From Agrypnia vestita (lineage: Eukaryota; Arthropoda; Insecta; Trichoptera; Phryganeidae), in assembly GCA_016648135.1 (NCBI GenBank), contig JADDOH010000307.1, positions 62,001 through 126,000 on the forward strand: a DNA stretch of 64,000 nt. Reading direction: 5' to 3'. Within the stretch, counting starts at the first letter, position 1. Each line of letters opens with the position of its first letter. The translations under genes and the position numbers were made by a program. Of this stretch, positions 22,409-34,189 are shown piece by piece. The notes beneath the pieces are model-generated. The model saw only the letters and a program-made list of their open reading frames with translations, was not told the DNA's origin and did no database searches.

Positions 22409-22676
22409 CTGAAACACAAAAATAAATCTTATAGTCTTCCTTGTTTATCTTTAAAAAGTACTATTCTTGAACGCAAAAAAAACACACAAATACATATAAA
22501 TACAGATACGCATACAAATAATACAATAATTAACATTGCGTAAATTCTAATAGCAGATTTATCCACTTTTGTAATATTGAAGGAATCAATTTTTTTCTTT
22601 TGCTTATGTTCAGATGTTATATCTGTGTAAATAATTTTATTTTTCACATACATTTCAGAACATTGGATGAACTTAC
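22409..22676 (-). other. Probable 5'-UTR intron of the Rod-like gene
   Basis: On the - strand a GTAAGT donor at 22676-22671 and a pyrimidine-rich TTTTTGTGTTTCAG acceptor ending at 22409 define a 268-nt intron. Exon 2 would begin only six bases before the ATG. A 74-codon open frame with one hydrophobic segment (22429-22653) lies entirely inside and is probably chance. Exon 1 and the promoter are upstream of 22676 but not delimited. Confidence 0.6.
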
Positions 22677-23350
22677 ATTTGGCAAAAGATTGTGGCTTAG
22701 ATTTATTTTTAGAATGCTAACATAACATGGATATGAGTAATTTTGGTGTGTCAAATTATGAAAGAAATTGGCAAGAAAAGTATTAAATAATCTATTAATG
22801 GTAAATAAATATTGCATATGCATTAAGTATAAATTTGTTCTATATTAAGAGTGAAATGTCAAGTTTTATTTTACGTGATGACAAACTTTAAGCCCGATTT
22901 GACAGATCTAACAAAAGATAAGAAGATGAAGGTTGATTGGAAAAAATAATTTTGAGAAAAAAAATTGAAAAGTGTCAGCCCACTTATATAAAATTACTTA
23001 AGAGTATATTGGTATTATAGCATCGTAATTATGTGGGCTGAGGAAGTTTCTTTTCGAAAATATTGATGAAGACTATTTCGGAAAGTTATGACATTCGTAC
23101 AACATATCGACGGTCTCTACGTACACTGTCGAATCTGCAAAAATTAAAAATTTATTTTACTATCATAAACTATCCAAATTACTCTATATTTTCAGACCAA
23201 GTTAAAAAAAAGTTAATATTCGTTTCAAAAAAAGCAAATACAAAGGAAAATTAAACACTTTTTTTAACAATATCGGTAAAAATATAAATTAAATTGAATA
23301 ATTTAAGACAGTAAAACGAAAATCGAATTTTTGTATATTCAACAGTATAT
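22677..23350. other. 5' flank of the Rod-like gene
   Basis: Should hold the non-coding first exon and promoter of the - strand gene. No TATA box or other element could be assigned with confidence. AT-rich; nothing codes. Confidence 0.4.
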
Positions 23351-23636
23351 CAGACATACTCAACCTGTGACCCGCGGACCGCACGTGGCCCACCAAGCTT
23401 TTATATGCGGCCTGAAAAACATTTATTATCAAGAACACGATTAAAAAAATCTGCCATTGTAAGTTTTGAATATTTTTAAATATATGCGAACAAAAAGACA
23501 AACTTCTGTCATTTTAAAACCAGCGATTTCTATAGTTTAAAAATGAATTTATTATTTCAACGGTTGTTATGTTTCGGCCCGCATAACTTAGCAAAAATAT
23601 GTGTATGGCCCGAATAAAAAAGGTTGGGTACCGCTG
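23351..23636. mobile_element. hAT-type non-autonomous element
   Basis: 286 bp, ends CAGACATACTCAACCTGTGA and the complement of CAGCGGTACCCAACCTTTTT, the classic CAG-GGT-TCTCAACCT type of hAT end. Interior has GGACCGCACGTGGCCC and GGCCCGCATAAC. Flanks CAGTATAT and GTCTATAT share five of eight bases, so the target duplication is decayed. Confidence 0.65.
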
Positions 23637-23883
23637 GTCTATATTTACATTTGGATTATGTTAATTTGATAATTCAAATGCCACTACTTAAAACAGTTGG
23701 ATAGATTGCTGAATTTTAGATAGCTGAATCAACTTGACATCCTCCCTCTATCAATACACTAAGTAATTTGATTAATAATTCAATTCAGAAGAGGGTGAAT
23801 CTATTATTCTTAGTGAATCCATATAGAACTACAAAATAATTAGTCAGACCAGAACCCAACGTCTGAACACAAGCAATAAAATA

Positions 23884-25025
23884 CAGTCAAACTCGGTTAT
23901 AAGAAGTGCGACGGGACCGACTAAATACGCTCCTTATAGCCGGGACTCCTTATATCTGGGATAGGTTAATTTCGTGCATAGTTTTTTAAACTAATAATCC
24001 GAATACTATATAATTGGACTATGATAGAATATCAAGATTTATTATTCTCGTATAGCATATCTTCATTTAATGCCATTAGGTTGGGTAGATAGAGATGACA
24101 AAAACTGACACTGTCGGACAACTTCCACCAATGCACTATTCACTTTTAAATTTAAATATGGTGTCAGGTGTCATATTATAAAAGAGTCCTGTCTCGTCAG
24201 CGTTATAGATGTCTTCGTTATTGAAACTCTGCCTCAATTCTGATCAAACGCTTTCAATCCACTCACTTGCCATTACAGAATTGGTAGACGCTGCTTGTCC
24301 GTTAACTTTTGTATAAATAATATTATGGCGATTTTTAAAACGATCCAGCCATCCGTTGCTACATTTAAAGTCATCTCTTCCAAATTCTTTGCGAATTTTT
24401 CCACTTGCACCTTAACTATTGATCCATCAATGGAAAATCTAGTGGATCGTTGAGTACAGAACCATTTTAATAACGCTTCGTCAACCAGTAAGTTCGCACT
24501 TTCTAATTTTTTTGATTATGATAAGTTATTTTCAAGAGCAGCCAAATAAACATCCTTATGGTTCCAGAGCGATGAAACTGTAGAAAACGATAGTGAAAAC
24601 TTTTTACAGTCTTCGGAATTTCGACTTTTTCGCAAACCGAGAGACACTTTCGTTTGTTGGTGGACAGGCAGTACGTCGGCATTCCTTTGATAAGGAATGC
24701 CGACGAACTATTGTATGCCTGCGCACGTGGCATATTCGGACACACAACTTTTTGTACATCACAAAATGATCCCTAATTAATGCGAGCCGTTTTAAAAGCA
24801 AAGTGGACAAGTTTATTGTTTTGAGTAAGTATTTGGTTTTTTTCTGTAACCCAAGCAAATATGTATGCAGAGTTTTTAAAATTTGCTCCGTATATCCGGG
24901 AATAGCGCTCCTTATAACCGAGAACGATTGTATGGAAATATGCGCAAATCAAAATAAATTCACAGTTTTGCTCATTATAGCCGGTATCTCCTTACAGCCG
25001 AGCTCCTTATAACCGAGTTCGACTG
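23884..25025 (-). mobile_element. Tigger/pogo-like transposon, degenerate
   Basis: TIRs CAGTCAAACTCGGTTATAAG and complement of CAGTCGAACTCGGTTATAAG, flanked by TA (23882-23883 and 25026-25027). The - strand retains transposase pieces in order: KRKCLSVCEKVEI (Psq-type HTH start, about 24615-24655), STVSS-W-H-KDVYLAALEN-like, then EALLKWFCTQR, EKFAKNLEE and IYNADETGLFYNM (first catalytic Asp block, about 24210). The order and motifs are those of Tigger/CENP-B-related transposases. It is about half the length of an intact element and full of frameshifts. Confidence 0.85.
24674..24705. repeat. 14-bp perfect hairpin inside the Tigger remnant
   Basis: Arms 24674-24687 (CGTCGGCATTCCTT) and 24692-24705 are exact complements around TGAT. 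It falls within the degenerate transposase start and is not expected from the transposon structure. Confidence 0.75.
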
Positions 25026-25460
25026 TAAAAGATTTTTAATTTGAAGAGTGTTCAACATCAGTCACATACTTCGTTTAATGTGGGTTCGAAATTGCGTTCT
25101 CAAGAGATTATATTCATGAATTATAAGACCACAACATAAAAACAGATTTGTCTAAATAAATTATAAATGACAAACATGACTTACGTCGGAAGCTTCGCTT
25201 CACTTTGTACGAAGACGATAGATAACTTGATAAAACTGTAATACCATCACAATTTGCCAAATGGTTAAAACCACAGATATATAAAAATACAATGCACAAG
25301 AAATTAACCAATATTATACAGAATTGACGAGGGCCGTTGACGGGTACAGATTTTTATTTTTAAACTTTTGAATTGAAAATTGAAAATATAATTATCTATG
25401 GTTATGTATCTATCTCATAGATAACACACATTTTCTATCTAATTGGCCCCATAGATAATG
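25026..25460. other. AT-rich intergenic DNA
   Basis: No gene or bounded element seen. Several GATAGATAA-type words occur around 25390-25460, next to the putative left end of the GC-rich element. Confidence 0.4.
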
Positions 25461-26960
25461 ATTGGCCCTGTGCTGTACACATTGGGCCAACCTCGCCCGA
25501 CTGCCAATGGCGATCACACATTAGCGTATTGCTGCCTAGCGAAGCACTTGAGATGGACATAATCACTGCCGCGGAAATTTATTTGTTCCTAACTATAACT
25601 AAAGAAATATTTAAAATTTCACTCTACAATTTTACAAGCATATTCTCTGATACTATATCTATCGATTAAAGCAAAAGAAAAAAAATTAAAAATTTTCAAC
25701 ATGTGAAGCAGAATTATGTTGCTCTATATGTTGCGGCAAATACGTCTTTGCAACTTCAAAACTTTTAATTTTAGATCTTCAATTGCGCCTAAAATCACAC
25801 CAATTTGTGATCTATCGGCCGAGCGACACTTTGATGTGTGCTCGAAAAACCGACAACTTCTCCAAACCCCGCCAACCCCAGCCAACCTCCACCAACCTGC
25901 GTAAAAACCCTCTGTACAATTTCATAAAACTCCCAACGCCCTTGATAGGGCGGTTTTATTAATCCGTCTCCGTCTATCAATAAGTTGCCTTGTCAAGGAA
26001 GATGGAGCGGGAATTTCAAACACTCCGGCGGGTTTATATACATTTATTACAAAAAAACAGTTAAACCTTACGTCCTAAAGCACTATTACTAATTTTATAA
26101 CTAACCCTAACCTAAACGCCAGCAGTTCGACCTTCACATAGGTTAATCGTGTCCTTTCACAATCAGTACAAAAGCTTCACACAAAAAAAATCACATGTTC
26201 ACTATCGGAGACCCTCGTTGTCGCCATCTGGATGCCGCGGGTGGCACACCGCGTGGAGAGCGCACGTGTTCCAGGCCGCGGAAGCACGTCCAAGGCGCTG
26301 CGGGCCGCCCTCTTCTCCCTTCTCCTCAAGCGACGTTGACGGCGCCGCCCCGCGTTCTTGAACGCACGTGGCCTACGGCTCAGGGCCCGTCGTGGTGAAG
26401 CGGCCATCACCTGGAACCGTCCAGAGCGCTGCAGGTCATCTTCTCCTCAAGCGACGCTGACGGCGCCGCCCCGCGTTCTTGAGCATACGTGGCGGTGGCT
26501 CAGGGCCCGCCGTGGTGAAGCGGCCATCGTCTGGAACCATCCAGAGCGCTTCCTCCTCGAGCAACGCGGGTGGCGCTGATCCGCGTTCTCGGAAACATGT
26601 GGCGGCAGCTTGAGCGCCCGCCGTGGGCAGGAGCCCGGGCAGCGCAAGCTGCTTCCCTCACCGCGGCCGAAACTGAACGAGAGGGCGTTCTTGGCCCACC
26701 GGCTTCAACTATCTGTGTATGCGGGGGAGAGGGGTAGCCTCCCCCACCCGCAATGGCACCCTATCAACTCCTGGCGGTGCGGGGTGGCAACCCGCGGTGC
26801 CGCGCGAAATTTAAAATTACCTAAACCTATTTTAAAATAAAACTTATATTCTAATTTAAAAAGGACGCGATGCGGAACGTCACATGCAGGTCGCGGACGC
26901 ATCACCCTATTCTGCATTACAGCCCACATTGGGCTAACCTCGGTCAATGTGTATAGGGCC
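25461..26960. mobile_element. Putative GC-rich non-autonomous element
   Basis: The left side (25461 on) carries TTGGCCCTGTGCTGTACACATTG and the right side (about 26945-26960), read in complement, GGCCCTATACACATTGACCG. These look like terminal or subterminal inverted repeats. A hAT-like element has inserted at the right edge. In between are AT-rich DNA (25560-26160) and a GC-rich minisatellite (26210-26640). No coding sequence is credible. Boundaries are tentative. Confidence 0.4.
26210..26640 (+). repeat. GC-rich minisatellite, ~115-bp units, about four copies
   Basis: Recognisable units begin near 26225, 26325, 26445 and 26557. The core is CTCAAGCGACG-TGACGGCGCC, CCCGCGTTCTTGA-C, GGCTCAGGGCCCG and CGTGGTGAAGCGGCCATC. 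It is sharply more GC-rich and CpG-rich than the surrounding DNA. Open frames on both strands arise from the composition and have no domain. Confidence 0.75.
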
Positions 26961-28018
26961 TAGGGATGGGTCGTCGACGTATTTACCGTCGACGAAACGA
27001 AACCGTCCACGTCCATCCATCGACGAGACGATCAACTAGTTGAATTCGTCAACTTTTTGTACGCGGACGTCGCGGACGTTCTATCTAAACATCGGGACGA
27101 TGGTCAACTGTCTACGGTTCAACGCGACGCTTCTCGACGGCTCAACCGTTGGCTATTTTTATGACGTTAATTTTTAAAATTTAAAGAAGTTAAAAAGTGG
27201 TGTAAACAAAATTATAATAGATTTAATTTTTTATCTATATTGAAAATAGGGAATTTTTAATAAAAATTAATTAAACCTAAATTCAAGATTATATTACATA
27301 TATAATAATTATGTTGGACTCCTGAATAAGGACTATAGTTAGGTATAGAAAATTTTATTCCCTACAAGTTTGTTTATCATTTATATGCTAAAGTTGAAAA
27401 GTAAGGAAATAACACAATAATTAAATTTTTGCATCCCTTTTCAGGTAGATATAAGAAGTCGAGATCGATCGAATAAAATATTGATTTTAGAAAAATATCT
27501 AGCCGGCCTGTTAATTAATAATAGTTCAATAAAAAATAAAATAATTAAACAGAATTGTTTTATTTTATACAGCGTAATATTGGGAATTCACCGAATCGTC
27601 GCACGTGACATCACAAAATATCAAGTAAAAAAATAATAGATAATAGCTTATTAAGCCTATCTCGCCCTACGCATGTATTCAAATTTCAAATCTCTAGTCA
27701 TAGTTCGTGTACACAGATCTGCACTCTATGGTAGTGTACTTTAGAGTTGAAATGAAATTACCCGTCGAGCTGTCTATGACGTCTATGGCATCTACAAGTC
27801 GATAGCGAGAGATGAGAGAGAAATAAACGGAGACGATTTGTCTTGCTCTCGCTCGTTGCATTGCATTGCGTTAATCTCGAATCGTCCACCGACCACGGCG
27901 TCCGCTGTCCACCGTCTACGAATTCAACTAGTCCATGCGATAAACGTAAACGGTCGACGCGTCGATGCAACATCAACGGTTGATTTCAACTAGTCCGTCC
28001 ATTCAACGCCCATCCCTA
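26961..28018. mobile_element. hAT-like non-autonomous element with perfect 8-bp duplication
   Basis: 1058 bp with ends TAGGGATGGG and CCCATCCCTA, flanked by ATAGGGCC on both sides (26953-26960 and 28019-28026). Subterminal regions are full of CAACTAGT, GTCGACG and ATTCGTC-A words, often in inverted orientation. The centre is AT-rich and non-coding. The 8-bp duplication and TAGGGATGGG ends fit hAT. It ends about 160 bp upstream of the ClpP start codon. Confidence 0.85.
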
Positions 28019-28026
28019 ATAGGGCC

Positions 28027-28178
28027 CTTAACAATTTGACGTTTCTTATCTGTATTGTCCATAGGTATTCTGACCAATTCTGACGTCTATATTCTGTGAT
28101 TCTGACACTCAAACACATAACCCAACATAACCGCAAGAAGGATAAAATTGAAGTCTTTAGATATATAATATCTAAAAC
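28027..28178 (+). promoter_or_regulatory. ClpP 5' leader/promoter interval
   Basis: Only about 150 bp separate the hAT-like insertion from the ClpP ATG, so the core promoter and 5' UTR are either here or inside the transposon. It contains CACATAACCCAACATAACC (about 28114-28132). No TATA box was identified. Confidence 0.4.
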
Positions 28179-31100
28179 ATGTTTTGTAGAAACAAACGAC
28201 TCTTGAGTAATTTGCTGGTAATGTATATTTTCGTAAAATTATAATATTACTTCTATAACTTACATTAAATTTAATAGTTTATTATGCCAGTTTAAATTTC
28301 TTTTCAGAAATGCAGTGATATTGGAAAAAAATCCATTCATTCCTCACTTATCAACCATATCGGTCTTATACCGATTGTGGTTGAGCAAACAGGCCGGGGT
28401 GAGAGAGCATACGATATTTATTCCCGCTTATTAAAAGAAAGAATAATTTGTTTAATGGGGCCCATTCATGACGACCTGAGTTCTCTTGTTGTGGCACAAC
28501 TTTTATTTTTGCAATCAGGTAACGTTCTGTTATATAATTTTTTTCCAAAAAGTTTCCCAATTATTTTTCTTTGGTTGTCAGTTTCTTTATTTTGATTTCA
28601 GAATCAAGTAAAAAGCCAGTACACATGTACATAAACTCTCCAGGAGGTAGCGTTACAGCTGGACTTGGTATATATGATACTATGCAGTATATTCTTCCAC
28701 CAATAGCAACATGGTTAGTTTTCGCCATAATGATTCAAGAATTCCTTTATAAATTTCCAAATTATTTAGAGTTTTCTGGCCTAATTTGTTGTAGTATAAA
28801 AATACAAAAGTGAATTTCATTGCTAAGACCGATATCAGAACCATATATGATGTTAACTTCTGTTTAAACAGAGCAGCGTATACGGACTTTATATTAAATA
28901 TTTTCAAACTAAACTAAGGGCTTGTGATATAAATGGACTAACTTGGTGGTCTCCTGGGAACCCCAACCAATTGATTGTTAGGTGAGTGTCCTACCACTTA
29001 TCAGTACGTGCATCAAAGCAATATATTACTTGGGTTACTGCCTGACAACCAATAAGGTCATCGTACATGAAATTTTATTTTTAAAATAAAAGTTTTGTAA
29101 AACAGATATTAAATTTTAAAGCAGGCATTACACTCAACCCACTTCCGTAGCAGGGAGCAGGGAAGTGAGCATAAAAGAGGACTGCGCGATTATGTCAATA
29201 CTCCAATCACGTTGACCATGCTTCTGCCATTACAGTGTTACCTTCGTTGGTGGTTTTTTATGCAAAAGACGAAGCACCGACAGCGCGAGTGAATGTTTAC
29301 ATTCGCTCAGCCACTAAGCGAGCGAGCATGTGTGAGAGAAGAGAATGTGTGTGTTCTATTTTTCGTGCGTGTGTGTACTTTGTTTGATTGACAGTCAATA
29401 TTTTCTACATTATTTCATTTTAAAATGTCCATGTAGTTACATAAACTCTAAAGGCAGTGGGCTGAAGCTGCAACTAATTCTACATTCGCTGTTGGTGGAG
29501 GTTGAATGCAAACTAAGTACAAAGCGGCAATGTTATCGTTCACTGCCTTTGACGCCGCCAGACAAGTTTTTTGAGGAGTAAATATAGCAGCGCAAGGAGC
29601 AGAGGCAATGGCTGAATGTAATGCCCTCTTAACCTCTAAGTTCTTTACAAATTTATTTGTGAATTTGGACTTAAAGGTGTTATGTCTCTATAATTTTTGT
29701 GTTTTTTGGGTATCGTTAAAATGGGTCATAAAGATTTTTTGTTAAATAATGATCATTTCACATCAACACTTGTAAATTGTTTTATAAACTAAGCTTAGTA
29801 TCATGGAAAACAGGACTTGGTCTTCCGGGACATGGCATAGCTCCCCAACATCTTGGTCATCGATTACATTGTTTGGGATAACTGAACTACCTGACATTAA
29901 TAATGAAATGATGATCCTTAATTTTTGAAACTTTTTGAAACACTAGGTGCGTTGGACAAGCGTGCAGTATGGCTTCTCTGCTCTTGGCTTCAGGAGCTCC
30001 GGGAATGCGTCATTCTCTGCCCAATGCTCGTATTATGATACATCAACCCTCTGGGGGTGTACAGGTAAATGTTTTATCACAGTGTGCAATGTTTATCCTT
30101 ACATTTTTTTATTCAATTTTATACATAATTTTTATTCAAACTTTGTACTACGCACACAATGAGATATTGATTATCGCCATAGTTTCGAGAGAAGCAGTGC
30201 CTCTCGTCATCAGGTATAGTTAATAATAATTAGTTCAAATTTTAAATAAAAATTGTATTTTAAATTAAAATGTTGCACCACGAAGTGACTGCCAAATCAT
30301 TCAACGATATTTATTAAAATTTACAAAGAAGCCATTTGCAAGTATATCTTTGATAAATCTTTCATACCGTTTCTTGTGTAGTTACAGTTCATATATTAAA
30401 TTATTTTTAATATGTTTTCATAATTTCCATAAATTGACATAATTGTATTTTTACATTTTTAAAACTATTTTTATTTATACCTATACGATACATATTCAAC
30501 AATTTTGTTTTCTATTTCATTAATTAATACATTGAAATTGAGTACATCAAAATGTAATAAGACTATTTCCATTCCATTTTAGTGAATGGAAGGAAAATAG
30601 AATAGGGTAGTTTCGTAATTTTATTTATGTACTAAAATGATGTTTCCTCAAATTAAAAAAACATATTTCTTGATTGAAAATTCAACTTTTATTTACCTAC
30701 TAGCTGTACCCGGCCATGCATTGCTGTGGCTCAGTCTTGTTAAATGGAAAAGAAAGAAATGAGGAAGCACATGTTTCTACTATGTTTAATTTTGCAATAC
30801 TTGTGGGTATTCAATTTTGCTGCTTTTCAAAAAAAGCATATTTTTACTTGTCACTAATGTGACATCTGTATAATAAACAATGGTGTCAAAGTCAATCCGT
30901 AAAGAACTTTCTGAGATTTAAGATTTTGAACAAATTAATATTTGAATTTTTATATAAAGGTGGAAAAGTCGCCTTCGTTACCTGCGAGGTCATAAAGAAT
31001 AAGTTTGAAAATTTTGAGTCCGATCGGTCAAACGGTACAGGTATAAACCATATAAATTTGCATTGGAAATATCTCACGGGAGGGGAAGGGGTAAAAGGGG

Positions 31101-32422
31101 AGGAGGGAAATGTCACTCATGTTACCCGCCGGGTCCTAATGAATAAGTTTCCAAATTTGAGTCCGATCGGTCGAACAGTACAGATATGCATTGTAAGTAT
31201 ATCAGGGTGAGGGGAAGGGGTAAAAATGGAGGGGGAAATGTTCTTATGTTACCCGCCGGGTCCTAAAGAATAAGTTTCCAATCAAATGGTGAGGGAGGGG
31301 AAGGGATAAAGCATAAGTATGCAAAATTTGAGTCGAATCGGACGAACAATGTAGATTTGGATAGAGAACAGACAGACATACAGACATTGAGTTTTATAAG
31401 TATAGATATTGCGATACGATTGGCTACACTTTCTTATCGGTTCAAACGTTTTATTTAAGCAAAGACGACCGATATGCAAAATCAAAGTTTCCATTTTTTT
31501 TTCAATATTTCTGATTTATTTTTTGCAAAAAGTTGAACTATCATTACAGTAACTTATATTGATTATGAAAAATTCATTTGCTTCAATACAACTTAAATAA
31601 AATGATAAAAACCTTGTAAAAAATAACTTTTTTAAATTTTTGCCAGGTTTTTATTATTTTATTTGACTTGTATTAATTCGAATGAATTTTTCATAATCTA
31701 CATAAGTTACTGTAATGATAGTTCAACTTTTTGCAAGAAATAAGTAAGAAATATTGAAAAAAAATGCAATGCAAAAATGCTTGTTGTAATCGGAGAATAA
31801 GGGAGATTATTATGTTGAATCTTTAAACATTTTAATGTTGATATGTACACAATCTTGGAAAGAATGCAGAAATACAAAGCGGGATATTTTTTAATCTATT
31901 TTATTTATTTTATTGATTCAACATGTTAAAGAAAAGTGTTGTTAAAATTTTCTGATAGTAAATTAAAACCTTGTTTAAAAAATAATGTAGTGTAATGTTA
32001 TATTGGGTGGGAAATATTTTTATATGAAAATAATTAATGGAGAGAGCGAAGTTGTATACAACATCTCTTGTCTTAGTTAAGAAATACAACACAGAAGTAG
32101 TCTTCGAATCTATGGCACTGGATTACCTTGTTTTACCATTTACCTTGTGTGACTTTTTTTCTCTTAATTTTTAATAAAATACATATTGCAGGGCCAAGCA
32201 ACAGACATACAAATACAAGCAGAAGAAATCATTAAACTTAAAAATCAAATAAATGGTCTGTACGTCAAGCACACAGGTTTGACACTCGAGAGAATTCAGT
32301 CGTCCATGGAGCGTGACAAATTTATGAACCCTAAAGAGGCTCTAGAGTTTGGTCTCATCGATAAGATACTGGAACACCCTCCGGAAGTCGTGGAGAAGGG
32401 TGAACCTAATAAGAGCACATAA
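28179..32422 (+). CDS. ClpP: Mitochondrial ATP-dependent Clp protease proteolytic subunit
   Basis: Serine peptidase of the mitochondrial matrix that degrades unfolded proteins fed by ClpX. Exons: 28179-28217, 28308-28518, 28602-28713, 29947-30064, 32192-32422; all introns are GT-AG and the frame is continuous across them, giving 236 residues. The N-terminus ([20 protein letters not shown]) is basic and Ser/Leu-rich, as in a mitochondrial presequence. The mature part starts near [20 protein letters not shown]. Catalytic triad: Ser128 in GQACSMA, His153 in MIHQPSGG, Asp202 in ERDKFM; the spacings (25 and 49) equal those of E. coli ClpP. The glycine-rich [17 protein letters not shown] strand is intact. 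AATAAA at 32486 lies 64 bp past the stop. The introns rule out bacterial contamination. Confidence 0.96.
28890..29000 (-). repeat. tRNA-derived SINE fragment in ClpP intron 3
   Basis: Contains TTTTCAAACTAAACTAAGGGC, GGACTAACTTGGTGGTCTCC and a degraded tRNA-like head, matching the - strand orientation of the SINE family best seen at 46524-46706. The B box is lost. Confidence 0.6.
29122..29627. mobile_element. Non-autonomous TIR element in ClpP intron 3
   Basis: Left end GGCATTACACTCAACCCACT and right end complement GGCATTACATTCAGCCATTG form imperfect TIRs. The interior includes a GTGTGTG-rich stretch and GAGCGAGC words. It is about 500 bp and non-coding. No clear target duplication; superfamily unassigned (hAT is possible). 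Confidence 0.55.
30699..31409 (+). repeat. RTE-like repeat, copy 2, in ClpP intron 4
   Basis: Starts ACTAGCTGTACCCGGCCATG and ends GACAGACATACAGACATTGA plus TTTTATAAGTATAGATA. It contains several degenerate copies of the G-rich unit with CGATCGGTCAAACGGTACAG and CCCGCCGGGTCC. Same family as 3926-4319 and 47310-48034. Confidence 0.65.
31490..31770. mobile_element. Palindromic MITE (CAATATTTCTGA family) in ClpP intron 4
   Basis: Long imperfect palindrome: CAATATTTCTGATTTATTTT and AGTTGAACTATCATTACAGT at the left are mirrored at the right end. Related copies are at 45806-46356, about 48130-48390, 53340-53440 and 56290-56350. No coding sequence. Confidence 0.7.
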
Positions 32423-32491
32423 TCCTTTTATATTTAGTATAGAAGTTCATATTTTATTTCTATTGGTATAATTTATGCGTTTTATAATAAA

Positions 32492-34030
32492 AATAGTGTT
32501 AATGTTGTTGTGTTTTTTATTATAATTATTCTGTAACAAATGTTATTGACACATTATTGAATCGAGTGATAAGTTCTAACATATGCAAAACCTTCATAAT
32601 AAAGTAGTACTAAAATGGCCCAATTAAGGTGGCTTGGACATGTCATGCGAACGCCAGAGAAGTGCATAGCAGGATGCATTTCCGGAGAGAAGAAGGCTGG
32701 TGAGTCGCCCCAGACTAATAAAAAAAATTAATGTAGACACAAGAATCATAAATATTTTTGGTGAGATATCATGTAAAAAAAAAAATTGAATTGTCAATAT
32801 TTGCTAGATATCATTGTTATAAAAGAAATTTTATTTATTATCAATTAAATAAATTTAAAAAATTGGGCCTTTTAGACCCACAAACCTCGATAAGGAGACA
32901 AAGATAATGTGTTATTGATTATGTTTCTTGTTTCATCAAAAATCGATTCTAGGCACTTCATGATTGAATTTGATCTCTTGCAATATCCTGAGATCTCAAA
33001 AACCTTGTTTATATTCTAACTTGAACAGTAGTGTCATCCAGCCAGTTTCCATTTTCCATCCAGCAAACCGGTTGTTAAATCCAATGAGTTGTAATGTACC
33101 AAATAATATTTTTAGGTAACTTTAATCCCACTACTGATATAAAATAAATATTTGGAAGAATGTCCTGTGACCTTACATCCAACTAATGTGTATTACAATA
33201 CGGACTTTATTTCTGGATGACATTACAATTTCTGCGATACAATACACCTTAAGACTTTTAGATGTTCATAAAGTTCTCGACTGAAGGGATGGTTGCTCAA
33301 ATTTAAACAATTGCTGAACATTTCTCAATTCGTAAGAGGTTTTTTATATCTTTATAATTTATTACCCAAAGAATTTGTAACTTAAACTAAAACATATACC
33401 TATTGTAGATCTCATATTTATGTAAAATTTTGAAGCCAACTGGATGTTGACAGGAAAGAAATTCGAGTTAGAGTTTGATGAAAAATGTTTATCAACAATA
33501 GTCAGCTCATTTTCTTGCAAATATTAACACTTCAATTGCCACTACTGATTGGTCACTAATTACCTACTAATCAACATACGCTAATCTGGTATATATTCCT
33601 TTTTCAAATTGCTCGGGTGTTAAATTGCCACTAGTTTAGTAAGTCTTTGGATTTATCGTACTCCTATAATATTCCGTTATTAGTCATACTTTATATAGAT
33701 TTATGGGTAAAGAAGTCAATTTCAGAATTAAGTCTGATGAATATTCTTCAATTTTAACTTGCTTGCCATATCTGAAAGCACTTGGATTTTTGATTAATTT
33801 GTTTATTTGGTCATCCAACAGAAAGATAAATACATGGTAAGAAAATAATACAAAAGAGTAGTTATGTACATATATGTATGTCTCCCACAATTACAGGACG
33901 ACACAGATAAAACAGTAATAATATAAGTTTATTTAACAGATAATTTGTGATTTTATTAGATGTCTCATTAGTTCATAACTCAAATTAATTTATTACAACA
34001 ATTATTAAAATAAGAAAGTTCTTAGGTTTT
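32492..34030. other. Intergenic DNA with LINE scrap
   Basis: Downstream of ClpP. Apart from the LINE fragment at 32612-32710, the interval is AT-rich with no recognisable gene or bounded element. Confidence 0.5.
32612..32710 (+). pseudogene. LINE reverse-transcriptase C-terminal scrap
   Basis: Reads MAQLRWLGHVMRTPEK and CISGEKKAGESPQT. The RLRWLGHV-R-P motif lies at the C-terminus of many non-LTR retrotransposon ORF2 proteins (RTE/CR1/Jockey-type). About 33 codons survive, with no 5' part. Confidence 0.6.
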
Positions 34031-34095
34031 CACGGCCACATAGATTCTTCTGGTTTGTATCCTTTGCGGTATTATGCCATGTTTTTACGATCTAT

Positions 34096-34141
34096 CTGGC
34101 CGACGTTTCGGATTTTATTGCAGGGTCCATCATCAGGGCTG
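34096..34141 (-). ncRNA. Hammerhead-ribozyme-like motif C1
   Basis: On the - strand: CTGATGA (C3-A9) at 34136-34130, a stem II hairpin bounded by GGA and TCC, GAA, then palindromic ACGT (stem III), C at the cleavage position, and GGCC pairing with GCC upstream of the core (stem I). One unpaired T separates A9 from stem II. The core is canonical. Cleavage activity is inferred. Confidence 0.6.
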
Positions 34142-34189
34142 ATGTGCAGGGCAGGGATGATGGACCTCAGCCCCGATGATGGACTCACA

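Noticed and set aside
22429..22653. 74-codon frame with one hydrophobic segment just upstream of the Rod-like gene, possible small membrane protein or dicistronic partner
   Set aside because: It lies wholly within a predicted 5'-UTR intron (GTAAGT donor at 22676, CAG acceptor at 22409) and resembles no family known to me.
26149..26840. Several open frames on both strands in the GC-rich block
   Set aside because: They overlap each other on both strands, follow the 115-bp tandem period and contain no domain; GC-rich DNA lacks stops by chance.
28179..32422. ClpP as bacterial contamination or endosymbiont DNA
   Set aside because: Four GT-AG introns with repeats inside and a mitochondrial-type N-terminus show it is nuclear.
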